From NCBI GenBank assembly GCA_029006155.1, contig JAQXGF010000071.1, positions 1 through 39,385 of the forward strand: 39,385 nt of DNA. The letters are read 5' to 3'. The notes beneath the pieces are model-generated. The model was not told the DNA's origin. It did not search any database and worked only from the letters and a program-made list of their open reading frames with translations. The position numbers and the translations under genes are program-made. Shown piece by piece: positions 1 to 8,059 of this stretch; position 1 is the first letter of the stretch, and each line of letters opens with the position of its first letter. Origin of the DNA: Lachnospiraceae bacterium. Its GTDB lineage: Bacteria; Bacillota; Clostridia; Lachnospirales; Lachnospiraceae.

Positions 1-108
1 CAAGATGAGATATCCCAAGACCCCTTGAAGAACACGAGGTAGATAGGGCAGAGGTGGAAGTGCGGTAACGCATGGAGCTGACTGCTACTAATCGGTCGCA
101 AGCTTATC
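1..108 (+). rRNA. rrl: 23S ribosomal RNA, 3' end (partial)
   Basis: The first ~108 bases match the highly conserved 3' terminus of bacterial 23S rRNA (helices 99-101). Recognisable landmarks are CAAGATGAGATATCCC near position 1, GGAGCTGACTGCTACTAAT at 74-92 and the closing ATCGGTCGC at 91-99. The mature 3' end should pair with the 5' end lying outside the window, so the exact end (about 105-110) is an estimate. No 5S gene follows before the terminator at 215-243. The rest of the operon lies to the left of the window. Confidence 0.95.
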
Positions 109-121
109 CAAACGCGGAGAA

Positions 122-138
122 AGCGGATACCATCCGCT
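122..138 (+). other. Short hairpin in rRNA trailer
   Basis: A 7-bp stem AGCGGAT / ATCCGCT with a 3-nt loop lies just behind the 23S gene. It could be part of a processing stalk or spacer structure of the pre-rRNA. There is no T-run, so it is not a terminator. Confidence 0.35.
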
Positions 139-214
139 GTCGAAGCATGGTAGGGTTAAGATTTCGGATTGATATTTAAAATAGACTGTATGTGGTTTTG
201 AAGGTACATGGAAG

Positions 215-243
215 AGACATCGGAGCAATCCGGTGTCTTTTTT
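215..243 (+). terminator. Rho-independent terminator of the rRNA operon
   Basis: AGACATCGGA (215-224) pairs with TCCGGTGTCT (229-238), a 10-bp stem with one T-G wobble, closed by a GCAA tetraloop and followed by TTTTTT. This ends the rRNA transcript about 110 bases after 23S. Confidence 0.9.
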
Positions 244-283
244 GTTATTGCGAGAAGAAAAATAACATAGATGTGAGAAACTA

Positions 284-292
284 TGCTATAAT
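284..292 (+). promoter_or_regulatory. Extended -10 promoter for tatD-rsmA
   Basis: TGC directly before a consensus TATAAT (287-292) forms an extended -10 element. It lies downstream of the rRNA terminator and about 50 bases before the tatD start. No good -35 is visible at 17 bp, as is common for extended -10 promoters. Confidence 0.5.
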
Positions 293-342
293 AACTTATC
301 TATGCAACGCAAAAGCGATGAAGGACAGAAAGGAAACCACTT

Positions 343-1116
343 ATGATTTTTGACAGTCATGCGCATTATGATGATGAACAGTTTGATAATGACCGAGAGG
401 AGCTGCTTGGTTCGATGCAGGAGCATGGAATCGGGGGGATTATCAATATGGGAGCTTCGATGGAAGGCGTCTTAGCGAGTCAGAAGCTGGCAGAGCAATA
501 TCCATTTATCTATGCAGGAGTCGGGATTCACCCGGACTATGTCGGGATGCTGGATGAAGAGAAGCTGGCGATGATGGAGGAGCTTTGTAAAAAGCCGAAG
601 ACGGTGGTAGTCGGAGAAATTGGTCTGGATTATTACTGGGACAAGGAATCGCATGAGCTTCAGAAAAAGTGGTTTATCGAGCAGCTGAAGATGGCACAGA
701 GGGCAAATCTTCCGGTCAACATTCACAGCCGGGATGCGGCTAAGGATACACTTGATATCATGCGACAGGAGCATGCGGGGACAACCGGAGGGGTTATCCA
801 CTGTTTTTCTTCGTCTGCGGAAATGGCGATGGAGTATGTGCGACTGGGATATTATATCGGGATCGGCGGTGTTGTCACGTTTAAAAATGCAAGAGTCATG
901 AAAGAGGTAGCAGCAGCAGTTCCGCTGGACCGGATTGTGGTGGAGACAGACTGTCCATATCTGGCTCCGACTCCGTATCGTGGGAAGCGGAATGCGTCGT
1001 TGTATCTTCCACTTGTGATCGAAGAGATCGCGCGGATCAAAGAGACGACACCGGAGAACGTAGAACAGGCGACCTATGAAAATGTACTGCGGCTGTTTCC
1101 TAAAATTGAGAGATAG
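343..1116 (+). CDS. tatD: TatD family metal-dependent hydrolase (DNase)
   Basis: A 257-residue TIM-barrel metallohydrolase of the TatD family: 3'-5' exonuclease activity on DNA, and in some members D-aminoacyl-tRNA deacylase activity. Metal ligands are visible: HAH at residues 6-8, Glu92 in GEIGLDYYWD, His128 in IHSRDA, His153 in HCF and Asp203 in ETDCPYLAP. The length is normal for the family. The ATG at 343 is preceded by AGAAAGGA. It is 18 bases ahead of rsmA, so the two are probably cotranscribed. Many Bacillota have a gene for the 5S-maturation RNase M5 (rnmV) between tatD and rsmA; none is present here. Confidence 0.95.
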   Translation: MIFDSHAHYDDEQFDNDREELLGSMQEHGIGGIINMGASMEGVLASQKLAEQYPFIYAGVGIHPDYVGMLDEEKLAMMEELCKKPKTVVVGEIGLDYYWDKESHELQKKWFIEQLKMAQRANLPVNIHSRDAAKDTLDIMRQEHAGTTGGVIHCFSSSAEMAMEYVRLGYYIGIGGVVTFKNARVMKEVAAAVPLDRIVVETDCPYLAPTPYRGKRNASLYLPLVIEEIARIKETTPENVEQATYENVLRLFPKIER

Positions 1117-1134
1117 AGAGGAATAGAATACAGA

Positions 1135-2004
1135 ATGACAGAGAAACTATCGAATCCGAAAAAAACAATTGAGGTGATCCAGAAGCATGGGTTTGATTTT
1201 CAGAAAAAATTCGGGCAGAATTTTCTGATTGATTCGCATGTACTGGAGAAAATTATAGGGGCGGCTGAGATCACAAAGGATGACTTCGTGTTGGAAATTG
1301 GACCGGGGATCGGGACACTGACACAGTATCTGGCGGAGGCCGCGCGGGAAGTGACGGCGGTAGAAATCGATCGGAACCTGATTCCGATTTTAGGGGAGAC
1401 ACTGGCGGACTACCCGAATGTGACGATCATCAATGAGGATGTCTTAAAACTGGATCTGGCAGCACTGGCAAATGAGAAAAACGGGGGGAAGCCGATCAAA
1501 GTGGTCGCGAATCTTCCTTATTATATTACGACGCCGATTATCATGGGGCTGTTTGAGAGCCATGTGCCGGTGAGCAGCATTACGGTCATGGTGCAAAAAG
1601 AAGTGGCGATGCGGATGCAGGCAGGGCCGGGGACAAAAGATTATGGAGCGCTCTCGCTTGCCGTGCAGTTTTATGCGGAGCCGTACATTGCAGCAAATGT
1701 TCCGCCAAACTGCTTTATCCCTCGACCAAATGTGGGCAGCGCAGTGATTCGTCTGAAGACACATGAGCAGCCGCCGATTCAGGTAAACGATGAAGCGTTC
1801 TTATTTGCACTGATCCGGGCTTCTTTTAATCAGCGAAGGAAGACACTTGTAAACAGCCTGAAAAATGCGTCGGATTTGAAACTGGAAAAAGAGCAGATTC
1901 TGGAGTCTTTGCGCACAATGGGATTGAGTGAGACGGTGCGCGGAGAAGCGCTGACGCTGGAGCAGTTTGCAAAGCTGGCGGATCTGCTGGAACAGAGAGC
2001 GTAA
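1135..2004 (+). CDS. rsmA: 16S rRNA A1518/A1519 N6-dimethyltransferase
   Basis: This enzyme dimethylates two adjacent adenosines in the 3'-terminal helix of 16S rRNA using S-adenosylmethionine, a late 30S assembly checkpoint; its loss gives kasugamycin resistance. The family N-terminus KFGQNFL is at residues 25-31, the SAM-binding motif LEIGPGIG at 53-60, and the catalytic NLPY motif at 126-129. The C-terminal part (RASFNQRRKTL) is the typical small rRNA-binding domain. The 289-residue length is standard. It is read with tatD and is followed by a 72-base gap before the hydrolase gene with no visible terminator. Confidence 0.96.
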   Translation: MTEKLSNPKKTIEVIQKHGFDFQKKFGQNFLIDSHVLEKIIGAAEITKDDFVLEIGPGIGTLTQYLAEAAREVTAVEIDRNLIPILGETLADYPNVTIINEDVLKLDLAALANEKNGGKPIKVVANLPYYITTPIIMGLFESHVPVSSITVMVQKEVAMRMQAGPGTKDYGALSLAVQFYAEPYIAANVPPNCFIPRPNVGSAVIRLKTHEQPPIQVNDEAFLFALIRASFNQRRKTLVNSLKNASDLKLEKEQILESLRTMGLSETVRGEALTLEQFAKLADLLEQRA

Positions 2005-2076
2005 TTTTTGGATAAAAACAGAACATGATCAGGCAGAGCGAATATTGATGATGGAAGCGAAGAAAGGAGCAGGGCA

Positions 2077-3012
2077 ATGAAAGAGCAGCATTTTACATTT
2101 CCGTCCTGGAACGGGAGCGATGAGATCCATGCCGTCTACTGGATTCCGGACGGCGAAGTGCGCATGGTTGTACAGATTTCGCATGGGATGGCAGAGCATA
2201 TCGTTCGCTATCGGTCGTTTGCGGAATATCTGTGCGGACATGGGATTCTCGTATGTGGGCATGATCATCTGGGACATGGTGATTCAGCAGCGGACCCGGA
2301 AAAGTATGGATATTTTTCTGAGAAGGATGGCAATCGGGCGCTGATCCGGGATTTGCACAGAGTCACCGAGCGGACAAAGCGTCAGTATCCGAATGTGCCG
2401 TATGTGCTGATGGGGCACAGTATGGGTTCGTTTCTGGCAAGACAGTATGTGTGCTGCTACGGAAAAGAGCTGGATGGCGCGATTTTCTGTGGAACCGGCT
2501 ATCATCCGGTAGGAGAGCTGCGTCTGGCGTTGGCGCTCTGCCGGGGATTTGCGGCTGTGAAGGGCTGGAATTATCGGAGTCGGTTGCTCAACTGGATGGC
2601 GTGCGGAAATTATAATGCAAAATTCTGGCCGAATCGGACGGAGTTTGACTGGCTGAGCCGGGATCCGGCGGCGGTGGATGCGTATGTTGCAGATGAGAAA
2701 TGTGGATTCCCGTTTACGGTAAATGGCTATTATAATCTGTTTCTCACGTTATATAAGATCATCCAGCCGCAGTATCTGGAACGTATGCCAAAGGACTTAC
2801 CGGTTTATTTTATTGCCGGAGCAAAGGATCCGGTCGGCGGAAGCGGAAAAGGTGTCCGCAAAGTCGTATCGCTGTTCGAGAAAACCGGTATGAAACAGGT
2901 AGAGTGCAAGCTGTATCCACATGACCGACACGAGATTTTAAATGAACTGGACCGGTATACGGTGTACGAGGATGTATGGAACTGGCTGCAGCGGATCGAG
3001 AAAGAAAACTGA
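2077..3012 (+). CDS. Alpha/beta hydrolase, S33 monoacylglycerol-lipase-like
   Basis: A 311-residue soluble alpha/beta hydrolase of the serine-aminopeptidase / monoglyceride-lipase group (COG2267 type). The nucleophile elbow GHSMG (113-117) supplies Ser115, and the likely triad is completed by Asp251 (GAKDP) and His285 (DRHEI). The oxyanion-loop motif HGMAEH at 36-41 fits lysophospholipase or monoglyceride-lipase relatives. No signal peptide is seen, so it is probably cytoplasmic. GGAGCAGGG before the ATG supports the start. The substrate cannot be inferred; a lipid ester is the most likely class. It probably ends the tatD-rsmA transcript, with a terminator at 3083. Confidence 0.85.
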   Translation: MKEQHFTFPSWNGSDEIHAVYWIPDGEVRMVVQISHGMAEHIVRYRSFAEYLCGHGILVCGHDHLGHGDSAADPEKYGYFSEKDGNRALIRDLHRVTERTKRQYPNVPYVLMGHSMGSFLARQYVCCYGKELDGAIFCGTGYHPVGELRLALALCRGFAAVKGWNYRSRLLNWMACGNYNAKFWPNRTEFDWLSRDPAAVDAYVADEKCGFPFTVNGYYNLFLTLYKIIQPQYLERMPKDLPVYFIAGAKDPVGGSGKGVRKVVSLFEKTGMKQVECKLYPHDRHEILNELDRYTVYEDVWNWLQRIEKEN

Positions 3013-3082
3013 TATCCATGCAAGCCGGGGAGTCGGTATGGTTGTGTGTGAGGATATCAAAAAATTAAGAGTACAAGGAGAA

Positions 3083-3121
3083 AACAGCGGCTTTCGGCGT
3101 GGTACGGAGGCTGCTGTTTTT
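3083..3121 (+). terminator. Probable rho-independent terminator
   Basis: AACAGCGGCT (3083-3092) pairs with GGCTGCTGTT (3109-3118), 10 bp with two wobble pairs and a 16-nt loop, followed by TTTTC. It lies 70 bases after the hydrolase stop. The rest of the 230-base gap to the sigma-factor gene is AT-rich, with no convincing promoter match. Confidence 0.65.
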
Positions 3122-3242
3122 CAAATTATTTTTATATGCAGGCTACTTACATTTTTAAAATTTTCATGCAACAGATGCGCAAAAAAGGAACACTTATAAA
3201 TAGAAACACAGATGTGGGAAGCCATGTCGGGAAGGAGAGGGT

Positions 3243-3749
3243 ATGAGTGATACGATACAGCTTGTGCAGCAGGCAAAGAATGGCGATGCACATGCATTTG
3301 CCGGACTGTATGCACAGATTTATAAAGACCTGTACCGGTTTGCCGTCTGCACCTTGCAGAATTTGCAGGATGCAGAGGATGCAGTGAGCGAGACGGTACT
3401 GGATGCATTTGCGCAGATCGGCACGCTTCGAAAGCCGGAATCGTTTAAGAGCTGGATGTTTGCGATTCTTTCAGTAAAGTGCAGGCGAAAGATACAGGGC
3501 TATGGAAAGGCGGCGGAGGAGCTGTCGGAGGAACTGCCACAGGAGGAAGTGGACTGGAGTGAGCAGATGGATGTGCGTCGGGCGTTTGAACAGCTGTCAG
3601 AGGAAGAACGGATGGTGCTGGCGTTAAAGCTATTTGCCGGGTATTCCAGCGGAGAGATCGGAGAGCTGATGCAGCTGCCGCCGGGAACGATCCGATCCAG
3701 ACAGCATCGGGCGTTGAAGAAGATGGAAGCGTTTCTGGCATGTGCCTAA
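3243..3749 (+). CDS. ECF-type RNA polymerase sigma factor
   Basis: A 168-residue sigma-70 family protein with only regions 2 and 4, the ECF layout. Region 2 spans about residues 20-87 (YRFAVCTLQNLQDAEDAVSE, then SFKSWMFAI), and region 4 about 113-163, with the helix-turn-helix YSSGEIGELMQLPPGTIRSR. The start ATG is preceded by GGAAGGAGAGGG. It should redirect RNA polymerase to a small regulon in response to an envelope signal. The next gene, 200 bases downstream on the same strand, encodes a membrane-anchored extracellular beta-propeller protein with an N-terminal cytoplasmic segment, so it is a candidate cognate anti-sigma or sensor. No ECF-style autoregulatory promoter was recognised upstream. 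Confidence 0.9.
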   Translation: MSDTIQLVQQAKNGDAHAFAGLYAQIYKDLYRFAVCTLQNLQDAEDAVSETVLDAFAQIGTLRKPESFKSWMFAILSVKCRRKIQGYGKAAEELSEELPQEEVDWSEQMDVRRAFEQLSEEERMVLALKLFAGYSSGEIGELMQLPPGTIRSRQHRALKKMEAFLACA

Positions 3750-3777
3750 AAGATAAGAAATTCTTGTGAAAAGTATT

Positions 3778-3794
3778 TTACAAGCGCTTTCCAG
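3778..3794 (+). promoter_or_regulatory. Candidate cre (CcpA) site
   Basis: TTACAAGCGCTTTCCAG carries the palindromic core AAGCGCTTT and matches 14 of 17 positions of the Gram-positive cre consensus WTGNAARCGNWWWCAWW. It lies in the 203-base gap between the sigma-factor gene and the beta-propeller gene, where it could impose carbon-catabolite control. One degenerate site alone is weak evidence. Confidence 0.3.
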
Positions 3795-3952
3795 AGAACG
3801 GATAAAGAGGAATATGTGCACAGCGAGTAACAGAAAAACAAGTATGTGAGAAAGCGGCACAGAGACAGTGAAAGGGAAAATAACACAAAAACGATTATAG
3901 AAGAAATACATGCGATGAAACAAAAAGTCAATAGCAGAAAGGAGTATCAGAT

Positions 3953-6319
3953 ATGGATGAAAAGAAGATTCTGGATCTGCTGAGAGAGCAGACGGATGCG
4001 ATCACCCCGCCGGAGTCGCTTTCGCCGGATGCGATTGAGCAGAAACTGTTGGATAGAAAGAAAACGATAATGATATCAGAAGAAATGAATGACAAAGCGA
4101 GTGTAAATAGATCGAATGAAAACATGAATCAGAATGGAATGGGTGAGTCGGAAAAGGAGCAACCAGAAAAGGAGCAACCAGAAAAGGAGACGCGGGAAAT
4201 GAAAGATCAGAAAAAAGATACCGGAAAACGCAGAACGAGATTCACGTATCGAACGGTCGCGGAGTTGGGCAGTCTGGCGGCGATCTTTGTGCTGGGCGTG
4301 ACGGTGTATTCGCAGTCCCGGCAGATCACACTTCTGAAAGAGCAGCCGGCAGCCGTGCAGGAGACAGAAATACAGGTATATACTGATCCGGTGGTAGCCG
4401 ATACGAAGGGCGCAGATGCATCTGAGAACGAAGCTGCGATTCTGATGGAAGATACGACAGAGGCAGCAACCACGCAACAAAATGGTGTAAATGCGGAGTC
4501 TGATGAGGAGACAAACAGTGCAGCAAGAGAAAGTGCAAATGTGGATGCATCTGCCGGATCATCCGAGGAAGTACAGACGGAAGCTCCGACCGAGGCACTG
4601 ACCTATGCGTCCAACTATCAGCAGATTTATGACAAATTGTATGAGGTATTCGGCGCAGATGATGTCGTGTATGATAAGGAACTTACCGCGGCACCCAGTG
4701 CGGGTGCGAGAGATCTCGGAATTGCCGAGTATGCGGTGGAAGATTCGGTAGATACGACGGCAAAGGCAGCGACAGAATCGAAGGATTATTCCGAGACGAA
4801 CGTGCAGGAAGCCGGTGTGGACGAGGGTGATATCGTCAAGACGGATGGTACGTGGATCTATATTCTGAGACAGAATGGTACTTTTTCGATTGTGCAGGCG
4901 AATGATGGCAGTCCGGAGCTGGTGAGTACGACGAAGCTTGACCTGTCAGGACTTACAGATGCGAATATCCGGGAGATGTACCTGGATGGAGATACCCTGA
5001 CGATTGTGGCAGATGGAAGGAGCACGGAACTTCAGAACGAGGATGATGTATATCGGATGATGACCGGCTACCAGACGGTGCTGTCCGTATGGGATGTCTC
5101 AGACCGCAGGGAACCGAGGCAGACCGGAGCATTACAGCAGGATGGACGCTATCAGGACTCCAGAAAAAACGGAGATTTTGTGTATCTCTTTACCTCTTAT
5201 CAGCCGTATCTGGCTTCGACGTATGAGGAGAGCACGATCGTTCCGCGCATCAATGGAGCAAAAGTGGACTACCGCTGCTTTTACCTTCCGGAACAACCGG
5301 AAAATGAGACCTATCTTGTGCTCAGTTCCGTTGATCTGACGGATCCGGAGCAGGCACAGGATCAGAAGGTGCTCGTATCCGGCGCAGATAATTTCTATGT
5401 CAGCACAGAAAATATTTATATTACAAACCAGAATTATAATAGTGGTGCGGATACGACTGTGACCGAGATTGCGAAGTTCCATTATAAAGATGGGAAAATC
5501 ACCGGTGTGGCAGCTGGTTCGGTAAAAGGGTATTTGAACAATTCGTTTTCGATGAACGAATATGACGGAACACTGCGTGTCGTATCTACCTATTATGATG
5601 CGGACTGGGAGGAGTGGAATGCGCTGTACATTCTGGATGAAAAGCTGCAGCAGCTCTCTGCGATCGAAGATCTGGCAAAGGGTGAGACGATCCGTTCCGC
5701 ACGCTTTTTCGGGACGACCGGGTATTTTGTGACATTCCGGCAGACGGATCCGCTCTTTTCTGTGGATTTGTCCGACCCGGAAAATCCAAGAATCTTAGGT
5801 GAACGGAAGATCAGTGGATTTTCTTCCTATCTGCATTTTTACGGGGAAAATCTGCTGCTTGGGATCGGCTACGAAGCCGACGAGGATACCGGCATCACGA
5901 CCGGGCTGAAGCTCTCGATGTTTGACATTTCCGATCCGGCAAATGTGAAAGAAGTGAGTAAAGTCGTGCTTCCGGGGATGACCTGGTGTCCGTCGATTGA
6001 GGAGTATAAATCCATTCTGGTGGATCCGGATGAAAATCTGATTGGCTTTTACTGTGACAAACGGTACTTTGTCTATTCCTACGATGCGGAAAACGGGTTT
6101 ACGAGAGAGCTGCTGTGTGATTTTTATGGCGATGAATTTTCCGGTGCATCCGATCAGACAGATGATCAGGGTACCTCCGAGATCGCAGCGACGGTAGATT
6201 ATGACAACATGCGCGGACTTTATATCGGGGATTATCTGTATCTGGCCGGGAATGATTTTGTGGCGGCGTATGACAGGACGGATGGATATTCCAGGAAAGA
6301 TATCATAAAAATCAGCTAG
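3953..6319 (+). CDS. Membrane-anchored secreted beta-propeller protein
   Basis: A 788-residue protein of the 'secreted protein with C-terminal beta-propeller' family (COG4880 / Beta_propel type). Residues 1-101 are charged and probably cytoplasmic, with a repeated EKEQP segment at 68-79. One membrane helix lies at about 102-120. A low-complexity Thr/Glu/Ala-rich stalk runs to about 215. The propeller follows, with the family signature NVQEAGVDEGDIVKTDG near 280-296 and blade-like repeats of the kind YLVLSSVDLTDPE to the C-terminus. Start: ATG with GAAAGGAG upstream. Its one-TM, inside-out layout and its place behind an ECF sigma gene suggest a sigma regulator or sensor, but no known anti-sigma motif is visible in the N-terminal part, so that role is inference. 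Confidence 0.8.
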   Translation: MDEKKILDLLREQTDAITPPESLSPDAIEQKLLDRKKTIMISEEMNDKASVNRSNENMNQNGMGESEKEQPEKEQPEKETREMKDQKKDTGKRRTRFTYRTVAELGSLAAIFVLGVTVYSQSRQITLLKEQPAAVQETEIQVYTDPVVADTKGADASENEAAILMEDTTEAATTQQNGVNAESDEETNSAARESANVDASAGSSEEVQTEAPTEALTYASNYQQIYDKLYEVFGADDVVYDKELTAAPSAGARDLGIAEYAVEDSVDTTAKAATESKDYSETNVQEAGVDEGDIVKTDGTWIYILRQNGTFSIVQANDGSPELVSTTKLDLSGLTDANIREMYLDGDTLTIVADGRSTELQNEDDVYRMMTGYQTVLSVWDVSDRREPRQTGALQQDGRYQDSRKNGDFVYLFTSYQPYLASTYEESTIVPRINGAKVDYRCFYLPEQPENETYLVLSSVDLTDPEQAQDQKVLVSGADNFYVSTENIYITNQNYNSGADTTVTEIAKFHYKDGKITGVAAGSVKGYLNNSFSMNEYDGTLRVVSTYYDADWEEWNALYILDEKLQQLSAIEDLAKGETIRSARFFGTTGYFVTFRQTDPLFSVDLSDPENPRILGERKISGFSSYLHFYGENLLLGIGYEADEDTGITTGLKLSMFDISDPANVKEVSKVVLPGMTWCPSIEEYKSILVDPDENLIGFYCDKRYFVYSYDAENGFTRELLCDFYGDEFSGASDQTDDQGTSEIAATVDYDNMRGLYIGDYLYLAGNDFVAAYDRTDGYSRKDIIKIS
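4151..4189 (+). repeat. 15-bp tandem repeat inside the beta-propeller gene
   Basis: Two perfect copies of GAAAAGGAGCAACCA (4151-4165, 4166-4180) plus nine bases of a third. It encodes the charged EKEQP repeats in the cytoplasmic part. The unit is a multiple of three, so copy-number changes would keep the frame. Confidence 0.85.
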
Positions 6320-6359
6320 ATTAGCGGCAAAAGCGTGTCACTCAGTAATTGGAAAAAGG

Positions 6360-6397
6360 CGATCTCCGGTAAGCAAATCTGCCGGGGATCGTTTTTT
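6360..6397 (+). terminator. Rho-independent terminator
   Basis: CGATCTCCGG (6360-6369) pairs with CCGGGGATCG (6382-6391), 10 bp with one T-G pair and a 12-nt loop, followed by six T. It ends the sigma/beta-propeller transcript. Confidence 0.88.
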
Positions 6398-6428
6398 ATG
6401 ATTGATTGCAATATCACGTAGAATTTAC

Positions 6429-6457
6429 TGGACGAAATGGGCAAAAAAGTGTATGAT
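6429..6457 (+). promoter_or_regulatory. Candidate promoter for araD-tkt operon
   Basis: TGGACG (6429-6434), a 17-bp spacer and TATGAT (6452-6457), about 38 bases before the araD start and just after the preceding terminator. Each hexamer departs from consensus by one or two bases. Confidence 0.4.
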
Positions 6458-6494
6458 AAGGGGAGCAAGTGGAAATAAGGAGGATGCTTTTATC

Positions 6495-7187
6495 ATGTTA
6501 GAAGAATTAAAAAAACAAGTATATGAAGCAAATATGGAGCTCCCGAAACGCGGACTTGTCACCTATACCTGGGGCAATGTCAGCGGCATCGACCGTGAGG
6601 CTGGTCTGTTTGTCATCAAGCCGAGCGGAGTCGACTATGAGAAGCTCTGTCCGGATGATATGGTAGTCATTGATATGGAAGGGAACCGTGTAGAAGGCAA
6701 ATATAAGCCGTCATCCGATACCGCTACGCATCTGGAGCTGTACAAGGCATTTCCGGAGCTGGGTGGCGTGGTACATACTCATTCTCCGTGGGCGACATCC
6801 TGGGCACAGGCTGGCAGAGACATTCCGTGCTACGGTACGACACATGCAGACTACATGTATGGACCGATTCCGTGTGCGAGAAGCCTGACTCCGGAAGAGA
6901 TCAACGGCGAGTATGAGAAGAACACCGGTCTTGTCATCATTGAGACGTTCAAGAAGAGAGGCATCAATCCGGTATACGTACCGGCAGTGCTCTGCACGAA
7001 TCACGGACCGTTCACCTGGGGCAAGGATGCTGCTGAGGCGGTTCACAATGCAGTCGTACTGGAAGAAGTAGCGAAGATGGCATGCCGTACCGAGCTGATC
7101 AATCCGCGGGTTACTCCGGCGCCAGACTCGATCAAAGAGAAGCATTTCATGAGAAAGCACGGCGCAAACGCATACTACGGACAGTAA
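6495..7187 (+). CDS. araD: L-ribulose-5-phosphate 4-epimerase
   Basis: A class II aldolase/adducin-fold zinc enzyme that interconverts L-ribulose-5-P and D-xylulose-5-P, feeding L-arabinose into the pentose phosphate pathway. From the ATG at 6495 it is 230 residues, matching E. coli AraD (231). Zinc ligands His94, His96 (VVHTHS) and His170 (TNHGPF), and catalytic Asp119 and Tyr228, fall at the E. coli positions minus one. Phosphate-site motifs GNVSG (27-31), KPSG (42-45) and SSDT (73-76) are intact. An in-frame ATG 31 codons upstream is less likely: AAGGAGGA at 6477-6484 sits 10 bases before 6495. The next two genes encode transketolase, which consumes its product; no araA or araB is in the window. 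Confidence 0.93.
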   Translation: MLEELKKQVYEANMELPKRGLVTYTWGNVSGIDREAGLFVIKPSGVDYEKLCPDDMVVIDMEGNRVEGKYKPSSDTATHLELYKAFPELGGVVHTHSPWATSWAQAGRDIPCYGTTHADYMYGPIPCARSLTPEEINGEYEKNTGLVIIETFKKRGINPVYVPAVLCTNHGPFTWGKDAAEAVHNAVVLEEVAKMACRTELINPRVTPAPDSIKEKHFMRKHGANAYYGQ

Positions 7188-7219
7188 TCACAGATTAGAA
7201 CAAAGAAAGGGTGTACATT

Positions 7220-8059
7220 ATGACGACACTGGAATTACAAAAAATGGCGAACGAAGTTCGTAAAGGCATCGTGACTGCAGTACACAGTGCGAAGGCCGGA
7301 CATCCGGGCGGATCTCTTTCCGCAGCAGATGTTTTCACATACCTGTATTTTGAGGAGATGAACATTGACCCGAAGAACCCGAAGGATCCGGACAGAGACC
7401 GCTTCGTGCTTTCCAAGGGCCATACCGCTCCGGGCTACTATTCCGCAATGGCACACAGAGGCTATTTCCCGGTAGAGGATCTTGTGACACTGCGTCACCT
7501 TGGCTCTCATCTGCAGGGACATCCGTGCATGCAGCACATCGCAGGTATTGATATGTCTTCCGGATCTCTTGGACAGGGCATTTCCGCAGCCGTTGGAATG
7601 GCACTGGCAGGAAAGATGGACAAGAAGGATTACCGTGTGTACACTCTGCTCGGAGACGGTGAGATTCAGGAGGGCCAGGTATGGGAGGCTTCCATGTTCG
7701 CAGGACATAGAAAGCTGGACAATCTGGTAGTCATCGTGGACAACAACGGCCTTCAGATCGACGGCAACATCGCTGACGTATGCTCTCCGTATCCGATCGA
7801 CAAGAAGTTTGAAGCATTCAATTTCCACGTAATCAACGTAGCAGACGGAAATGACATGGAGCAGCTCGCAGCCGCATTCAAGGAAGCGAGAGAGACCAAG
7901 GGCATGCCGAGTGCGATCATCATGAAGACCGTAAAGGGTAAGGGCGTTTCCTTCATGGAGAATCAGGCATCCTGGCACGGAGTAGCTCCGAATGATGAGC
8001 AGTATGCAGTAGCTATGGCAGACTTAGAGAAAGTGGGGGAAGCATTATGTCAGAAGTAA
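7220..8059 (+). CDS. Transketolase, N-terminal (TPP-binding) subunit
   Basis: A 279-residue protein equal to the N-terminal third of transketolase. It carries the substrate and TPP-pyrophosphate residues: HPGGSLS (28-34), SKGHTAPG (65-72) and the TPP motif GDG (145-147) ending at Asn175-Asn176. With the next gene it forms the two-subunit transketolase found in many Bacillota and archaea, moving two-carbon units between pentose phosphates. The ATG at 7220 is preferred over a GTG three codons earlier because GAAAGG (7205-7210) lies 9 bases before it. It is 32 bases after araD. The C-rich third positions suggest codon bias for high expression. Confidence 0.93.
   Translation: MTTLELQKMANEVRKGIVTAVHSAKAGHPGGSLSAADVFTYLYFEEMNIDPKNPKDPDRDRFVLSKGHTAPGYYSAMAHRGYFPVEDLVTLRHLGSHLQGHPCMQHIAGIDMSSGSLGQGISAAVGMALAGKMDKKDYRVYTLLGDGEIQEGQVWEASMFAGHRKLDNLVVIVDNNGLQIDGNIADVCSPYPIDKKFEAFNFHVINVADGNDMEQLAAAFKEARETKGMPSAIIMKTVKGKGVSFMENQASWHGVAPNDEQYAVAMADLEKVGEALCQK

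Noticed and set aside
111-214. A 5S rRNA gene behind 23S
   Set aside because: The interval is only about 104 bases and shows none of the conserved 5S stems or the CCGAAC-type loop sequence.
3124-3242. ECF-type autoregulatory promoter for the sigma gene
   Set aside because: TGCAAC near 3168 and GGAACA near 3187 were considered as -35 boxes, but no matching CGT-type -10 follows at 16-17 bp.
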